From assembly GCA_013339895.1 (NCBI GenBank), contig JABACO010000014.1:4811950-4875949 (forward strand): 64,000 nt of DNA, written 5' to 3'. The notes under the pieces were generated by a model. The model did no database searches. It saw nothing but the letters and a program-made list of their open reading frames with translations, and was not told the DNA's origin. The position numbers were made by a program, and so were the translations under genes. Shown piece by piece: positions 12,609-26,284 of the stretch. Source of the stretch: Ephydatia muelleri. Its lineage: Eukaryota; Porifera; Demospongiae; Spongillida; Spongillidae. The stretch's first letter is position 1; every line of letters begins with the position of its first letter.

Positions 12609-14301
12609 CTACTTGGGAGATAAAATCACTTCCACAGGTTCCTCCGGTATAATCTTCGTCACTTGTATGTATAGAAAAGAATTTGTTTGGTTGAATCGAA
12701 CTGACACAGTATTTTGTGTTGCAATGGCATACAAGAAGCCATTGGGGTAGTGATAACCCTGAGCTACAAATACTTCAGTTGCCATCTCAGAACATGGTGG
12801 TTCTGTACATGGAGTATACACCATGTCAAAAATTGATGATTCGGGGGTGAACTGGACTTTAATTGGAGTTCCAGCAATCTTGTGTGGAAACGGTTTGGCC
12901 AATGCTCGAGTTATTGATGTGTTGGATGCACTGGGGTCAGGGGTGAGGTACCAGAACGTCCAGCCATGCAAAAACTGGTCCATTTTATTTGTGCAAAAGT
13001 TGATGTAGTCACTTGTGACCCCAACACCATTGTCACCAAATTCAGTTAGAAATCCTGCCAATTTCAATCTCTCAGTATCCTCTTTTCGTACATCATACAT
13101 GGCGTCATTAGTAAGATCACAAGCTGCAATATCAAGGCGATCGACAATCCACTGTATGAAATTGCTGGAATTTGTAGAATCCTTAAGTAGACAATAAATG
13201 TGATATGAGAGTGCTTGGCGGTTGTTGTACTCCTTGTCCACCTGGTCCTTCTTCAAACCCCACAGGCCATGCATCGAGGAAGTTACCACCAGTTGCTGGC
13301 TCAAAGAATATTATGCTTTCGTTATCTACTTGTCGAATATATCTGTGCAGCATCTGATATAGGCCTGCAAGGTTTCCACGATCAGAGATTGTTGGGAACC
13401 AGAGGTCCCAGTGAGGATTTGTAGCAGGATCCAGTTCGCTGAAACTAAGAGGTACATCGCCAAGCCATGGTTCATTTAGTAATTCATAACCAAGAATGTT
13501 TGGGTACTGAGCCACTTTGCTGGCAATCATTTGCCACATTTTACCAAATCTGTCTGCGATTCCTTCGTCATTGTCATACAATCTCTGTGCAGCTGCACCA
13601 ATAGCGTATGTAGGATAGCAGCTAGCCCAACCAAAAATTTTTTCCCCTATCTGGTCACAATTGGTGATGTCACCGTGGTCATCGTAGGTTGGCTTCACTA
13701 CTGGCTCAGGATACGCTCGGATGCCTCCGGGCTGGTAGTTGGATGTGTTGTATGCAGCGGCGTACTGCGAAGGGATTCCGTGACTATTGCAGTAGAGCGG
13801 GCTCCAGCAGTCCTGGTGCATGTCCAATATGACGTATATGTCGTAGTCATTGAGTTTTGCGATGAAGTCCACAATTTCCTGGACGTACGTACCGTTGTAT
13901 TGACCTGCTGCCGGTTCCACCATATGCCACAGAAATCCCAACCTTACAACATTCAGTCCCCACTATCAATACGGATAAAGAAGCTTTCAGGTTTTGTACG
14001 TACGATAATGCATCGTACACGTAATGTATGTGCATCCATACAGACCACATGTACATGCATAGACGCAAGGGCAGTGCATGCATGCACAAACCTGTCGCAT
14101 TAGTTCGATCTGAATATTGCTGTAGACAGCAAGACCCCAAGGTGGCGACGAGTCCTCCAACGCTAACCCATGAAGCATGCGTACTCGTCCGTCATCTTTT
14201 CCGATATAAAGCTGCGTCGCCGGGTCAATCTGGATCTTTTCCGGAATTGCAATCGACAACGCGAAGCAACAAAAAAGCGATAGAACTTGCAACGTAGCCA
14301 T
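12609..14301 (-). CDS. Endoglycoceramidase-like GH5 glycoside hydrolase (secreted)
   Basis: Glycoside hydrolase family 5, endoglycoceramidase branch, which releases the glycan from glycosphingolipids. Exon 1 (14301-14092) encodes a signal peptide (MATLQVLSLFCCFALSIA) and the start of the barrel; exon 2 (13962-12609) carries the rest. Visible catalytic-core features are LDMHQDCWSPLY, the acid/base motif ELLNEPW and the nucleophile region IIFFEPATG. A C-terminal beta-rich domain ends VEVILSPK. The total is about 520 residues. The reading frame shifts once near 13231-13240: GFEEGPGG in one frame continues as EYNNRQALSYHIYC, a well-conserved block, in the next. Exon 2 is one base longer than a multiple of three, consistent with a one-base insertion. 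This may be a sequencing error or a recent pseudogene. The start at 14301 was chosen because the signal peptide begins there; its ATG is 90 bp from the STARD3 stop. Confidence 0.85.
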
Positions 14302-14391
14302 TACGTCATGCACATGACCAGCATGGACCCAACCCCCAATAATCTTGTAAAAACAATGGGATAAGCGCACACAGTATAAACTCTACTAAGG

Positions 14392-17300
14392 TCAAGCAAA
14401 TTCATCCTGATGGTCACGCAGAAAGCTTCTCAAGCCAAGCAAGGTTTCTATCACAGTAGAAGACAACGCCTGATCAACAACAGCTTGTGGCAGCCAGCCC
14501 TAGTGGGGGTGATAAAATCACATAAGACAGTATCTAAAGAGAAAGTAATAAAATTGTGTGCATTACCTTCAGATCTGAGTTTAAAACCCAGATAAGTCTG
14601 GTTCTGGAATCACTGATGGGTATAAACACATACCCTCCAGCATGATTTTCAGCTCTGTAAAGTGACAATATTTAATAACAATTCCAAGTACGTGTCTAAC
14701 GTTAAAAACACAAACAACAACATTTCTCTTGGAAAGCCCATACTATGCAGTGGAATAATGAACCTGGCGACACACAGCTCCAGGAAAGTTCTAGTGATCT
14801 AATTACCACTTTCAGTATCTAAATATAATTTATTTGGCAACAGAACCCCTGGATTTATGCTCTACCATTCCTAACATTCACCAACCTGTACAAGAGCACA
14901 CTTGCAAATTTTTTTCTCTATCCTTAATAAATGATTTATTTAGATCTCCAAACATCACATCAATAGGATGGGGAATGCAATTATAATACAGAAACAAAAG
15001 TGACAATAGCAAGTTAGTTCTGTAAACGTTCCACATTACAGCATCATACAAATAATATAGGAACTTCCTCCACTGGTGCAACAAACCTTATAGGATGGGG
15101 AATGCAATTATAATACAGAAACAAAAGTGACAATAGCAAGTTAGTTCTGTAAACGTTCCACATTACAGCATCATACAAATAATATAGGAACTTCCTCCAC
15201 TGGTGCAACAAACCTTACAAACTAACACACCTTGTCTTGCCTGACTGCTCCGGTTTCAAACTTGAAGTGACTGCACAGCCGGCAGAATATTTTGTACCAT
15301 TCTCATCTTCAAAAGCAAGGCGTACAGATACAAAATCCCTGCATTAAAAAATACAAACCATAAATGAGATTGATGCAGCGAAAAGGGATCTATTCTATGT
15401 TTTTTCAAGATTTCATTTATGCTGTTAATATTAATGAAGTTGAACTTTAAATAGCGATTCTATGCATAAAGAATCAAACTATCTATCACGGGGTTGTAAG
15501 GCCCTGAAATTTTTATTAGCCATACATTTAAACACAGGTGTTACATTTTTATTGATTGTAGTGGAAAATTAATATATGTGTTACGTCCTTTTTAATAGCA
15601 ACGTTCCTAAATGATAAACGTGTCAACATGCACATGCATTCACAACCATTTATATGAGCCATAACATACACTTTTAACTTTGCACGTTCATTACAATCAA
15701 GTTAAATAGAATTTTGGTGTAAATTTATAAAAGAATACAATCGTGTTATAATTAAACTTCAATTAAGAGTAGTGCATATCAACCAACTGTAGTGCACATG
15801 CCAAACAGTTTGCCATAATATTGCAATGAGCACAAACCTAGAGGAAACAGGTCCAACCCCTGCAGAAACAGTATAGACAATGTCCGTTTCATCATCTACA
15901 TGATGAAGTGTCTACATGTAGAAGCAACATATGCACACTGAAATTATACACCAGACATACAAGAATACATGTAATATCTATATAGAATATTTGTGCAATG
16001 CAATGTACATATTATAATCTTTATAAACAATGATCTCAACACAAAACAACATGCACATGCTTCCTTCATAGGCTCCAAGACCATACCAATCATTTCAAAG
16101 ATCAAAAAGTAATTTTAAAAATTTCATGAATAAACATATCAATATAATTACAACTGTAATGTTACTATTTGTTCAGATCAACATGTACACATGTAAATAC
16201 ACTGTACCTCGTTCAAAAGACAGCGATTGTTCCATTCAGGGGTTCTGTCAGCTTCAACATATAGCAATTGCCATAGTTTAGAGATGCTAAGCTCAACCTC
16301 AATCTGACAAAAGAAGACAGATCAAACCAATCCCTATATAGGTTTCACAAATTTGAACTAAAAAATAACACTTTTAACACATACAGTACATTTCACAATA
16401 GACCACACGAGACAATTCTACATATTTAGAATCCACAAAATCTCATTTTTGAACATCTACTGTATCAACACAAGTGTGTGATTGCATTAAAAATATGATT
16501 ATTGCCCAAGCCAATGAACTTACACCACAATACTTATTTAGGATATAACATAAAAATCCGTACATATACCCTATACTGAATGTTAGCTAGCTAAATTTAC
16601 TAGATCGAACTTTACAAACTCAGGTAAATAGTGTTTTTTTATATTATTATAATTACCATTGAAATCATAACCAACTATACAAGATGAACAAATGGTTTAA
16701 CTTTAAGTATTTTAAAACAAGATGAATAATGACTGCCTCAATGGTGGGTTATTACAGCTCAACATTTGAAAAAAAAACCAGTTCAATTAGTTCATTTGAG
16801 TTTAATTAATTGTCACCATAATAATTGCAATAATTTATCAATATTCAGTGGAATTTATAATGTAGTAGTTTTATTATTTGTAGCAAATGAAAAAAATAAT
16901 AATAGCTATACACAGTTCAATAGATAAACACATAATATCAGAACACTATAGCTAACAGAAAGCATGCAAGTAGCATAAACATGGTGTCATAAGACATAAC
17001 TATCTATAGATCTCACTATACGTGCTCTTGAGTTACATCTAACAAGGGTTTTCCATAGAGATCCATCGAGATTTTAGACTTAGGGTGAACAAAAGATGTG
17101 AGGTTAAACGTGAGAAGGTTTGTCTAGCTTCAGAACCCCAGTTACCATAGCACTCCACAGCTAGGGAATGCGAGTCCAACCCGAAGTGTGGCATTGTCAA
17201 GGTGCTTTCTTTATACAGCCACTAGGGCTGCTGTACCAGAAGTGACACTTGCCTCGGATAGAGACAAAGGAGTCAGAGGTGATGTCACTGTCAAATCAAA

Positions 17301-20300
17301 AGCAGCTGGAGACCATCTGACCAATTATTTACCAAAACATCAGCAGGACAAGACAAAGAAAGATCAGGAGTGAGCCACTACCTTGCTTCTATCTTCACGT
17401 CCAAATGTGCACTATGACAAAGGTCTACAAAGGTGTCTCGCAGCTGATTATGACAGAATCACTATGTCACCACCTCGCCTACAAGATACTGCATAGTGGC
17501 CAAGGGGATCCAAAGTTATATCAGGGCAAAGTGAGTAACAGGAGCCCCTTGAAGTATCTAGGCCCAGCCACCACATAATTGCCATGCAGAATTCACTAGG
17601 ATCAACGTGCATATTAGGTTCAACCGAGGTAAAGGCAAGAAGCGTACTAAGCTGATGTTGTGAGGAAGCGGGCCTTATCTGCAGGAGATGATGTATCAAA
17701 CAGTCTGTTGAATGCTAGACTATCCAGCTTAGTGGAAAGATTTCGTTGGGAAAGATGGGACTCAGTGACTGACCCTGATGAGATGACATCTGAAGGTGAG
17801 ACTGAGCCAGTGAAGGTATTACTCCATGGAGAAGATTGCGATTATCTGCAGTAGTAATGCCAGATGAACAAAAGGATGCAATAAAAGCTGCACAAGTATG
17901 GTGCGAGAGGGAGCGTAAGCCAAGACCACCAAACCTCAACCCCAGTTTAGACTGACGCCAGGCTGATTTCGAGAGGACCAGTTTGACAAACAATCCCTTA
18001 CATAGTTGTCCAGCATCTTCAGGGGATCAGATGAGAGACTTGAAGGGGTTAACCTGGCTAAGTGCATCATCCTAAAATAGCTGCTACAGAGACGTAACAA
18101 ACTGAACCCAACCTGTGTGTCAATAGCTAAAACTTCCTCGAGCCTAGAAAGCAGTTTCAGAACTCCCATTATCATTAATGTACCCAAATATGAGTTATTC
18201 AGTCGCAATGATGATGTAATCAATGTTTCCACCTACTATGAAGGTTACACACCTTCCTCATCTGGATGTTCTAGGTGCTCCAATTGGTGACAACTTACAT
18301 TGTGCTGGTTTCTTTGCTAATAAGCGTGCTATGACCAAAGATGGACCCAGATCTTCGATTAAAGAGAGTGCACGACGAACAACTGACTTGGGGCCCATCA
18401 TATAAGTACCAAGCCTGTAGAATGAGGTGAAGACAATCATCATCAGCGTCAATGGCAGCTAAAACCTTATGCAGAATCAAGGCAAATAACAGAGGGCCCA
18501 ATGGATCTCCCTGCTGTACACCTGTTTCAGATGTTAGACGCCCTAGGGAGGTGCCACTTTATGGGACGGGAGCCACAGCACCATGTTGCCCAGGGAAGGA
18601 GCTCAGGGAAAAAAGGTGGCACATTCTGAGATGAGAGCCTGTCTTGACACAAGATTAAAAGCATTCTTCATTCTGTCTTCAGTACTACAAAATCTTCATC
18701 TCCCCAATCCTCCTCGATGCATTTTCTTAGGCTACGGACAACTTTCTCGGTGCCATATGCACAAGCTACACCATACTGAAGTGGCTGGAAGAAAACAGAG
18801 GAGCACAAGCACTTCCTAGTGAGCCTTCTTAAGGTCTCCCCAACCTAATTGGGCCTAACATCAGGGAGGGAGCCTTGTTTCATTTTGTTTAAGGTTGTGA
18901 GACTGCCACCAGCCAAGAACTTTGCAACAGAAACTTGGGCCTTGCCTGCAGCGAGAAGGTTGACAATGTCCCTAAGGGATGAGCACTTGTCAATAGGTAC
19001 TGTAGTGGAATGTGAGCAGCATCAATGAGGTGTTGGATCCTGAGACAGGTCTGCAACAACATCAAAACCCACACCTAACACCTAAACACAGTCCAAGGGA
19101 CCCACAGATGGCGGAAAGAGAAGCCTGAATGGCCCTAGCTACTAGGAACAAGTTCAATTCCGCATAAGTCTGTTGAATCTACACCTTGTTAGGACCAGTG
19201 CAACTAAAATCCAATGCACTTACACTGAGGTCTAATGTAGCATGCATCATATAGCATACTTGTTTATTGTTTGTACCACTTGTTATGCTATAAACGTTAC
19301 ATGCAATTATCAAGATAATACATGCCCCACATTTATATTTTCCTAACAAATACAATTAATTATTTAATGAACTAATGTTAATAGGGAATAATAACCATTT
19401 AAAAGTTTGTGTGCATTGTGAATACCGGTATATAAGAATTACATGGTATCAAATTTACAATAACTTCTAAATATTATTAGAGCAACATAATTTTACTGCC
19501 TTGAAAAAGACATACCTATCGAACTTGGTTCACATGCAATAATCAGTGCATACAATGATAGGCAACCGAAATAAAGTAAAGATAATAGCTGCACCCTATC
19601 TTTGGGCAATTGTTTTCATTAAAAAATATATATCTAAGCAAGACTGATGGGTGCAACTCTTTGGAGGCCGTTTTGTGTTGCTGTAATTTTTTTAATTAGA
19701 AAAGCTAAGTACTGCAAATTAAATGTCATGTAATTCTTTTATACTGGTGCTCGTAAATGAACATAAAGACTTTAAATGTTTATGACTCCTATTAACATTA
19801 ATTTGGTAGATTGATCCAATGTAATGTTCATATACATGTACAGGCTGTAACGTACTGAGCCTTTCCAGATTTTTCTGCCTTCACCTTGTGTATTATAGCA
19901 TTGCACACCATTCTACAAGAAATAAGTCATTTTGTAAGCATATATATACAGTGTACAAGCAGCACATGCAGAATACACAAAAGTACACATACACAGCTAT
20001 ATGTACAGATGCAGGTTATCCAAAATAACTACACCGTATGTATATTCCATTATATTGACAACAAACTTACTTCATCTTTAATTAGGCTCCAACTGTTATT
20101 ACTAGCAGCAAATCGTTGAAGTATTTCCCCTGCGGCTTGTCCCTTCCTCTTGTATGCTAGGTCCTATATGATAAAGACATAGAATGTGTAGGTACATGTA
20201 CAGTAATTCCCTAAACTGCCCTAATGGTACCTCTACGCATGTATGTATCCTTTATAAATGCAAGCTTAAAGGGAATACGGTGTATGTATGTACATGCTGC

Positions 20301-23300
20301 TCTGTCTAAAAGATAATAACGTTCTGCCAGGATTTCATAACACGCCATCAAATCCATGTATATTACTGCATGGTTATTAAATGCTATTATACTGCCTAGT
20401 TATATCTTCTGTGTACATTGATATCAAACATTGCATATGCACGCATGTTGGTGGACTGTCACACTGTATAATGCAAGTTGGACACACACTTGCAGAAACA
20501 TTATTAGATGTCTCCAACCTAACCTCTGGAGAAAGTGGTGGTCTCTCTGGCTGTATTTCCGCCTCCTCATCAATTGCAGGCATGTTCATAGATATATTTA
20601 AATACTCTGTTGGAGAACCTGTGGAAACCACATGTCATTATAAGTGATATGAATTGATAAAAACAAGGAATATACTGTGCATGTGCATAAAGGAAGAGAG
20701 ACCCTAGTATGACACAAAACCTACAGTGTACCTCCAGAGGGAGTCTGAAAGTCTTGAGAGCGCACACTCTCAGTTCCTGCATGTACATGTCTAGGGCCAG
20801 CATGGCTACATCAAAAGAAGAGAAAAACAAGACAATCTATGTGTGCTGAAGCGCAGCATGCACGATACATACAAGTATATAATTATTAGGCAGGGTAAAG
20901 TCATGTTAGATGGATTGACTTTATCCATGATGTAGTCCAATGTCCAACCACATTGATGACACAACATTTTGACTGTACAAACATCAATTTTGGGGTCTCA
21001 GTTATTAACCACTGATAAACTGCAGCTGATTCTAATTACTACCTTTTTGCCATGCTTATGTAAACTAGGGGGCATTTTTGCTAACAGATGGTCTATTGTT
21101 TGTGGATCATGTAACACCATTTGATACCACGTACTGGGACAGTGGTTAGGTATAATTATTGTGAACAAATAATAAACCAACACTTTAATCTGAATTGTAT
21201 AATTTGTTCATTTCAACCAGAAAAAAGTTTCTTGTAAGTTCCTGCCAATACATTTATATGATAATTATGCTCTACATATGAACAACTGGAATTTGCAATT
21301 CTCAAGACTGTGGGTTTCTGAGATACAAAGTCAATGTTCACAAGATGTAACCTTGATCAAAACTCATTACCTATATTAGTGGTTTACACAAGTGGTTTGC
21401 ACAAGCAGCTATGTAATGAATTTACACCTGATCTAGCGCCTTGTTTCATTCAACTCTTTGAACGCCAAGTGCAAACACAACCCTTACACCATTCATGCAT
21501 GAGTTAGATATTGCTTGCAAAAATGTGTTGATCAGTCACAACTCTATGGTGCATGCATATGCTTGCTGCACTTGTAACCTTATAAGTACATGTAAAAAGT
21601 AATTATGTTTCTTCTCACTACTGGCTAAAGAACCCCATTATTCAGATGATTCCACTTCACTCCACTAATGCATCACTTCAGTACTCCAAGAACAAGAATG
21701 CGTAGCCCAGATCAGTATAGTATATCATGCCCCCCTTTTGCAAGTTCACATTATGGGTTGTTGCAACAAAAGCCCAGCAAGTTATAATGGACACACAAAA
21801 TTTGCTAACAAACTGGGACCACGTATGCATTTGTATGTATGTGTTATATTGTGTTGATCAAAATCACTTTGAATATGCAATACTGACATGCATATAACCC
21901 CATAGAACTGCATGAATGGTGAGGACGATAATTCTCGTTTTGGGAGCATGCATATGCACTTGGCTTTCAAAGAGTTAAACCACTTGTGTAAACTACTGCT
22001 CAAATATGGCAGGGGTACATCTTGTGAACATTTGACTTTCTATCTCTGAAACCCACGAGAGTCCCCTTTCTTGAAAATTGCAGATTCCATTTGTTCAGTG
22101 TAGAGCATAATTATCATATAAATTCATTGGCAGGAACTAAAGAAACTTGTTCTGGTTGAAATGAAAGCTGAACAAATTATAAATTGAAATAAAATTGTAT
22201 TTGTTCACAATAATCATACCTAACCACTGTCCAAATACAAGGAATCAAATGGTGTTGCATGATAGTGCATAATAGACCATCTGTTAGCAAAAATGCCCCC
22301 TAGTTTACATAAGCATGGCTAAAGAGGTAGTAATTAAAATCAGCAGCAGTTTATCAGTGGTTAATAACTGAGACCCCAAAATTGATGCTTGCACATCAAA
22401 ATGTGGCATCATCAATGTGGTGGGGTTTTGAACAACATTGGACTATGTCATGGAAAAAGTTGATCCACCTGACGTGACTTTAACCAGGCTTACAAAGTTG
22501 ATGGATGATTGACAGAAGAGATCTGTCTCAATGGTAGGGATCTAGGCCACAGCCATGGCTTCCAATGTTTCCAGGTTGTGATCTCATATCGTGCCAGTTC
22601 AGCTGGAAGATACTGAAAACATGACCAGATTTAAAGTGAGGCTGAATTACTGGTACACAATTAGGTCTGAAAATATTCACAAAAGAGGGGGCCAAAGATG
22701 ATGCTTCTGTTATTTCCACTCGGCCTCATAATAGGGTGACATTCTTGGAATATAGAGCTTAGAGGGCTTGAACCTGCAGCCTCAGACTTGCAAAGCCTAT
22801 GCTATAACACCTTGGGGGCCTCCAAGATAAATTAAATCATAAAGGTTAATTAAATAGCATTCCTGATTGTGATATCCCGCAAGACAATAAAATAAAATAT
22901 GGCAGCATTAAGATTAGTTTCTAATCACCTTTTTTGAATTAAAAACATCAATTTTAAAAGCAGAATAAATGAGATTTCATCCCAAGTGTTAAATAAATGA
23001 TGGAGCTATGTTGAGACATATAACAAATTAGAATACAGTGGCTCCCTTTTCCAGGGTAGATCACCCAAAAGTTATGGTATATAAGCACTGCACCCCCTCA
23101 GATTTGAATGAAATTTTTGCTATGGTTGGGAAAGTGACCACAGCAAGTATCGCATTATGACTTTATCTTATCTGAAGTTATAGTGTAAACAAGTTTAGTT
23201 TAGTTTTCTAACCCCTTTAGCTTTGAACACTCATAACTCAGAAACCTTAAGTCTAGGAATACCACTGAAAAACTTGGGCAAATCATGGGATGAAATGAAT

Positions 23301-26253
23301 GGTAGCACTAAGGGGCCTTTGTTAATGTATGCCTGTAGTGTAAATGCAACCAAACCTCATAGTTTACATTGATGTAAGCAGGCTTGTATAAACTGTTAAC
23401 TAATCAATTCATACTACTTCTGAACAATAATACTTTACCCCAATTCTTAAACCAATAGTGATTATTACTATTATGGTGTTGTGATTAATAACATGTCCAG
23501 TTATTATCCCTCATATCAGTTTATCCCTTTGATCTATAATTTTTCAAATATTATATCTGTAATGAAGTGCGAAGTGAAAGTTCTTATTACATTATGTTGA
23601 CTATGTGCAACATATGGACAATAAATGGTAAATACTGAATTACTGTAAATAAATTAGATAATGTATGTATGTATATTCATATTTGTAAAATAATGCATTA
23701 ATAATCAATTTAATGAAGCTTATAAGGCTTGAATACCAATATAACTTTTTAAATCAAATATTTCTTAATTGATTGTGACAATGACTTTCCCAATCATGGT
23801 GAACATATGTGCTTTTTTGTATCAAGATCTGAAGAGGTGCAGTATTTTGTGTTGGCTGATCTCCTTGGAATGACCCTTTTATTATGCATAACAATACATA
23901 TCAATCCAACTCTGCTGCTTGTACCCTGTGTATGTGTTGTGTTGTGTGTAGTGTGACAATAATACTTACCTTGAATTCAAAAAAGAATGTCACTACCCAA
24001 GGCACTGCAAAGCTGACAATGAACATTATAAGAACAAGAATAACGTTCACTGAGTCTTTCGATGGGTCCTCAAAGAATTGTGAATCAATCAAATACTATG
24101 GAAGGAAAATGAATACACTTAAATACAGATACATACATGCAAATATACATGCATTTAAACATGTGCAGTCAGCATTTGTTTACCATCATTTACAGTACAA
24201 GCAGACTTTAAACCTTACTAATGATAATGAAACTTAACATAATGCACCACATGCTTACTTAGTTCAATAATACTGTCAGTCAGGTGCCCATACATTATCC
24301 GAATGGGAATTCATTGAATGCAAATACAATAGATTGAATTAAAAATAATTGAATGTATTGTTTTGAAGTATTAAATTGGACATTGCAGTCAAACCATTAA
24401 ATAAAACCACATGTCCATGTGGTTATTAATACTAATGATATTAATTATGCTTCCATTCAGAAAACTAGCAAATAACAACACCTGTTTAGTTTCATTGTTA
24501 ATGGATGACAATTTGATCTTTGGGCATTTGATTATTCTATACGAAACAAGTATGTAATAACAAATTCAAACAAATGGCTACTCATGATTAATATTTGGAC
24601 ACCAAGTACATGTACTAAGTATTACATGCATGTAATATGACGACAGCTCTTAATACATTCAAAAGTGATGTTTCAGATTGAGAATAAATCTTACCAAAAG
24701 TCTGTAATTACATATACACATACTACAAAAGGAAATGTGACTTACAAAATAACCTTTAATAGGAACATATAATGATGTTAAAATAGTACTGACCTGAAAA
24801 GAATGCCATAATAAATTAAATGCACCAAGTACATCTATGCACACATAATCACTTACTGCTACCACTATTCGCGTCACCCAGCCAAGGAAAAGGTAAAAAA
24901 TGACATTTCCTAACACCACCAAAGTTGAAAGTACCTGTGCATTAAAGCAGACATAAAATAAAATCAATTACTTTAGGTACATTTTAAACACTAAGGCATG
25001 CCTGCTAATATTCATGCACCCTGCAACATTTAGCTCTGTCTTCAAGAATTACATTATGGGTGCAGTCATTACATCACCATACTTATATGTACTGATGTAT
25101 GCACAACTGGAAGATGCTGCAAGTGTCTGACAGACTGTTCGAATACTTTAGTTAATAAAGCGCGCCACACACTACACTTGAGGATTAAAACTTTTTAATC
25201 ACTAAATTTTGCAACTCTATTTTATTGCAGTTAATTACATTGTTAGCACAGTTATATTTGCAGTAAAACCTACACAAAAATGCTACACGAAACAAAGAAC
25301 AAGGTACCTGCTCAAAATGTACAGTAGACATGCACTACACTAATCATGCCACATATGTATGTACTACAAAATTCATATCCCTTACCACTAGATCAAAGAC
25401 TGATGTGTTAACACACAGTTCAAAATAATTAGAACAATTCTTCGGAAGAGAAACTCCAAATGTGGCGGTGAGTCCACATAAACTGTGATAGTGCTATGTT
25501 GTGGTTTGTGATAAATGAATAAACTGAGATACATGACATGACAACAAAACACATATACAATTTTGCTTTATAAGGCGTCTTTAAGATCTGAACCTTGCGA
25601 TAGCATCAAAACTATATGTTAAAAAAATGTACAGCTGTTGGATGCATGCAGAATGTGTCTGCTATGAGGATGGATACATTGGGAATGCTACTTGCATAGT
25701 CCTATTTACATGTAGGACAGATGTAAACAATATATCCTGTTCTACCTCAAAACATCTTACAACAGATTAATATAGGTTTTATGGTCATCATTAACAGAAT
25801 GTTGTTTTGTGGTTTACTTTATTGCAGCAATTGAAGTCACTGCCTCCATCATCATTGCTGTCAAGAATCTTCATATGCACAGCGTGATTTCATGACAATT
25901 GTTTCCATGCATTTTGAACTTTAATACTTGTGTTGTTTTATGAGACAATATAGCTGTGCTTGCAAGTTTTTGTTTTAATACACTTGTCAAGTATATCTAA
26001 AGTCTAATTTACACATATATGTAGATGACAAGATCTCCTTGAAACCTGCGGTATTTATCAAGACCGATGCAATGACGAATGATATCACAAATGCCTAGAA
26101 GTTCCACTAGAAATTGGAAATACCATTAGACTTACGTAATCATGACAAGCCACGCTGTCAAACAAAAAAGTTATGTTCAGTGCAATTCGTAGATATATTA
26201 CCATGCTCCATCTAAGTTGCTGTTCTGCATATGCGTGAGTACGTACGCACCCC

Positions 26254-26284
<31 letters not shown>

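Noticed and set aside
12830-14103. Plus-strand ORFs opposite the GH5 gene
   Set aside because: Shadow frames of a well-supported minus-strand coding exon.
22755-22828. Functional tRNA-Ala gene
   Set aside because: Anticodon arm and B box fit, but the acceptor stem does not pair and the body continues past the tRNA end; better explained as a SINE.
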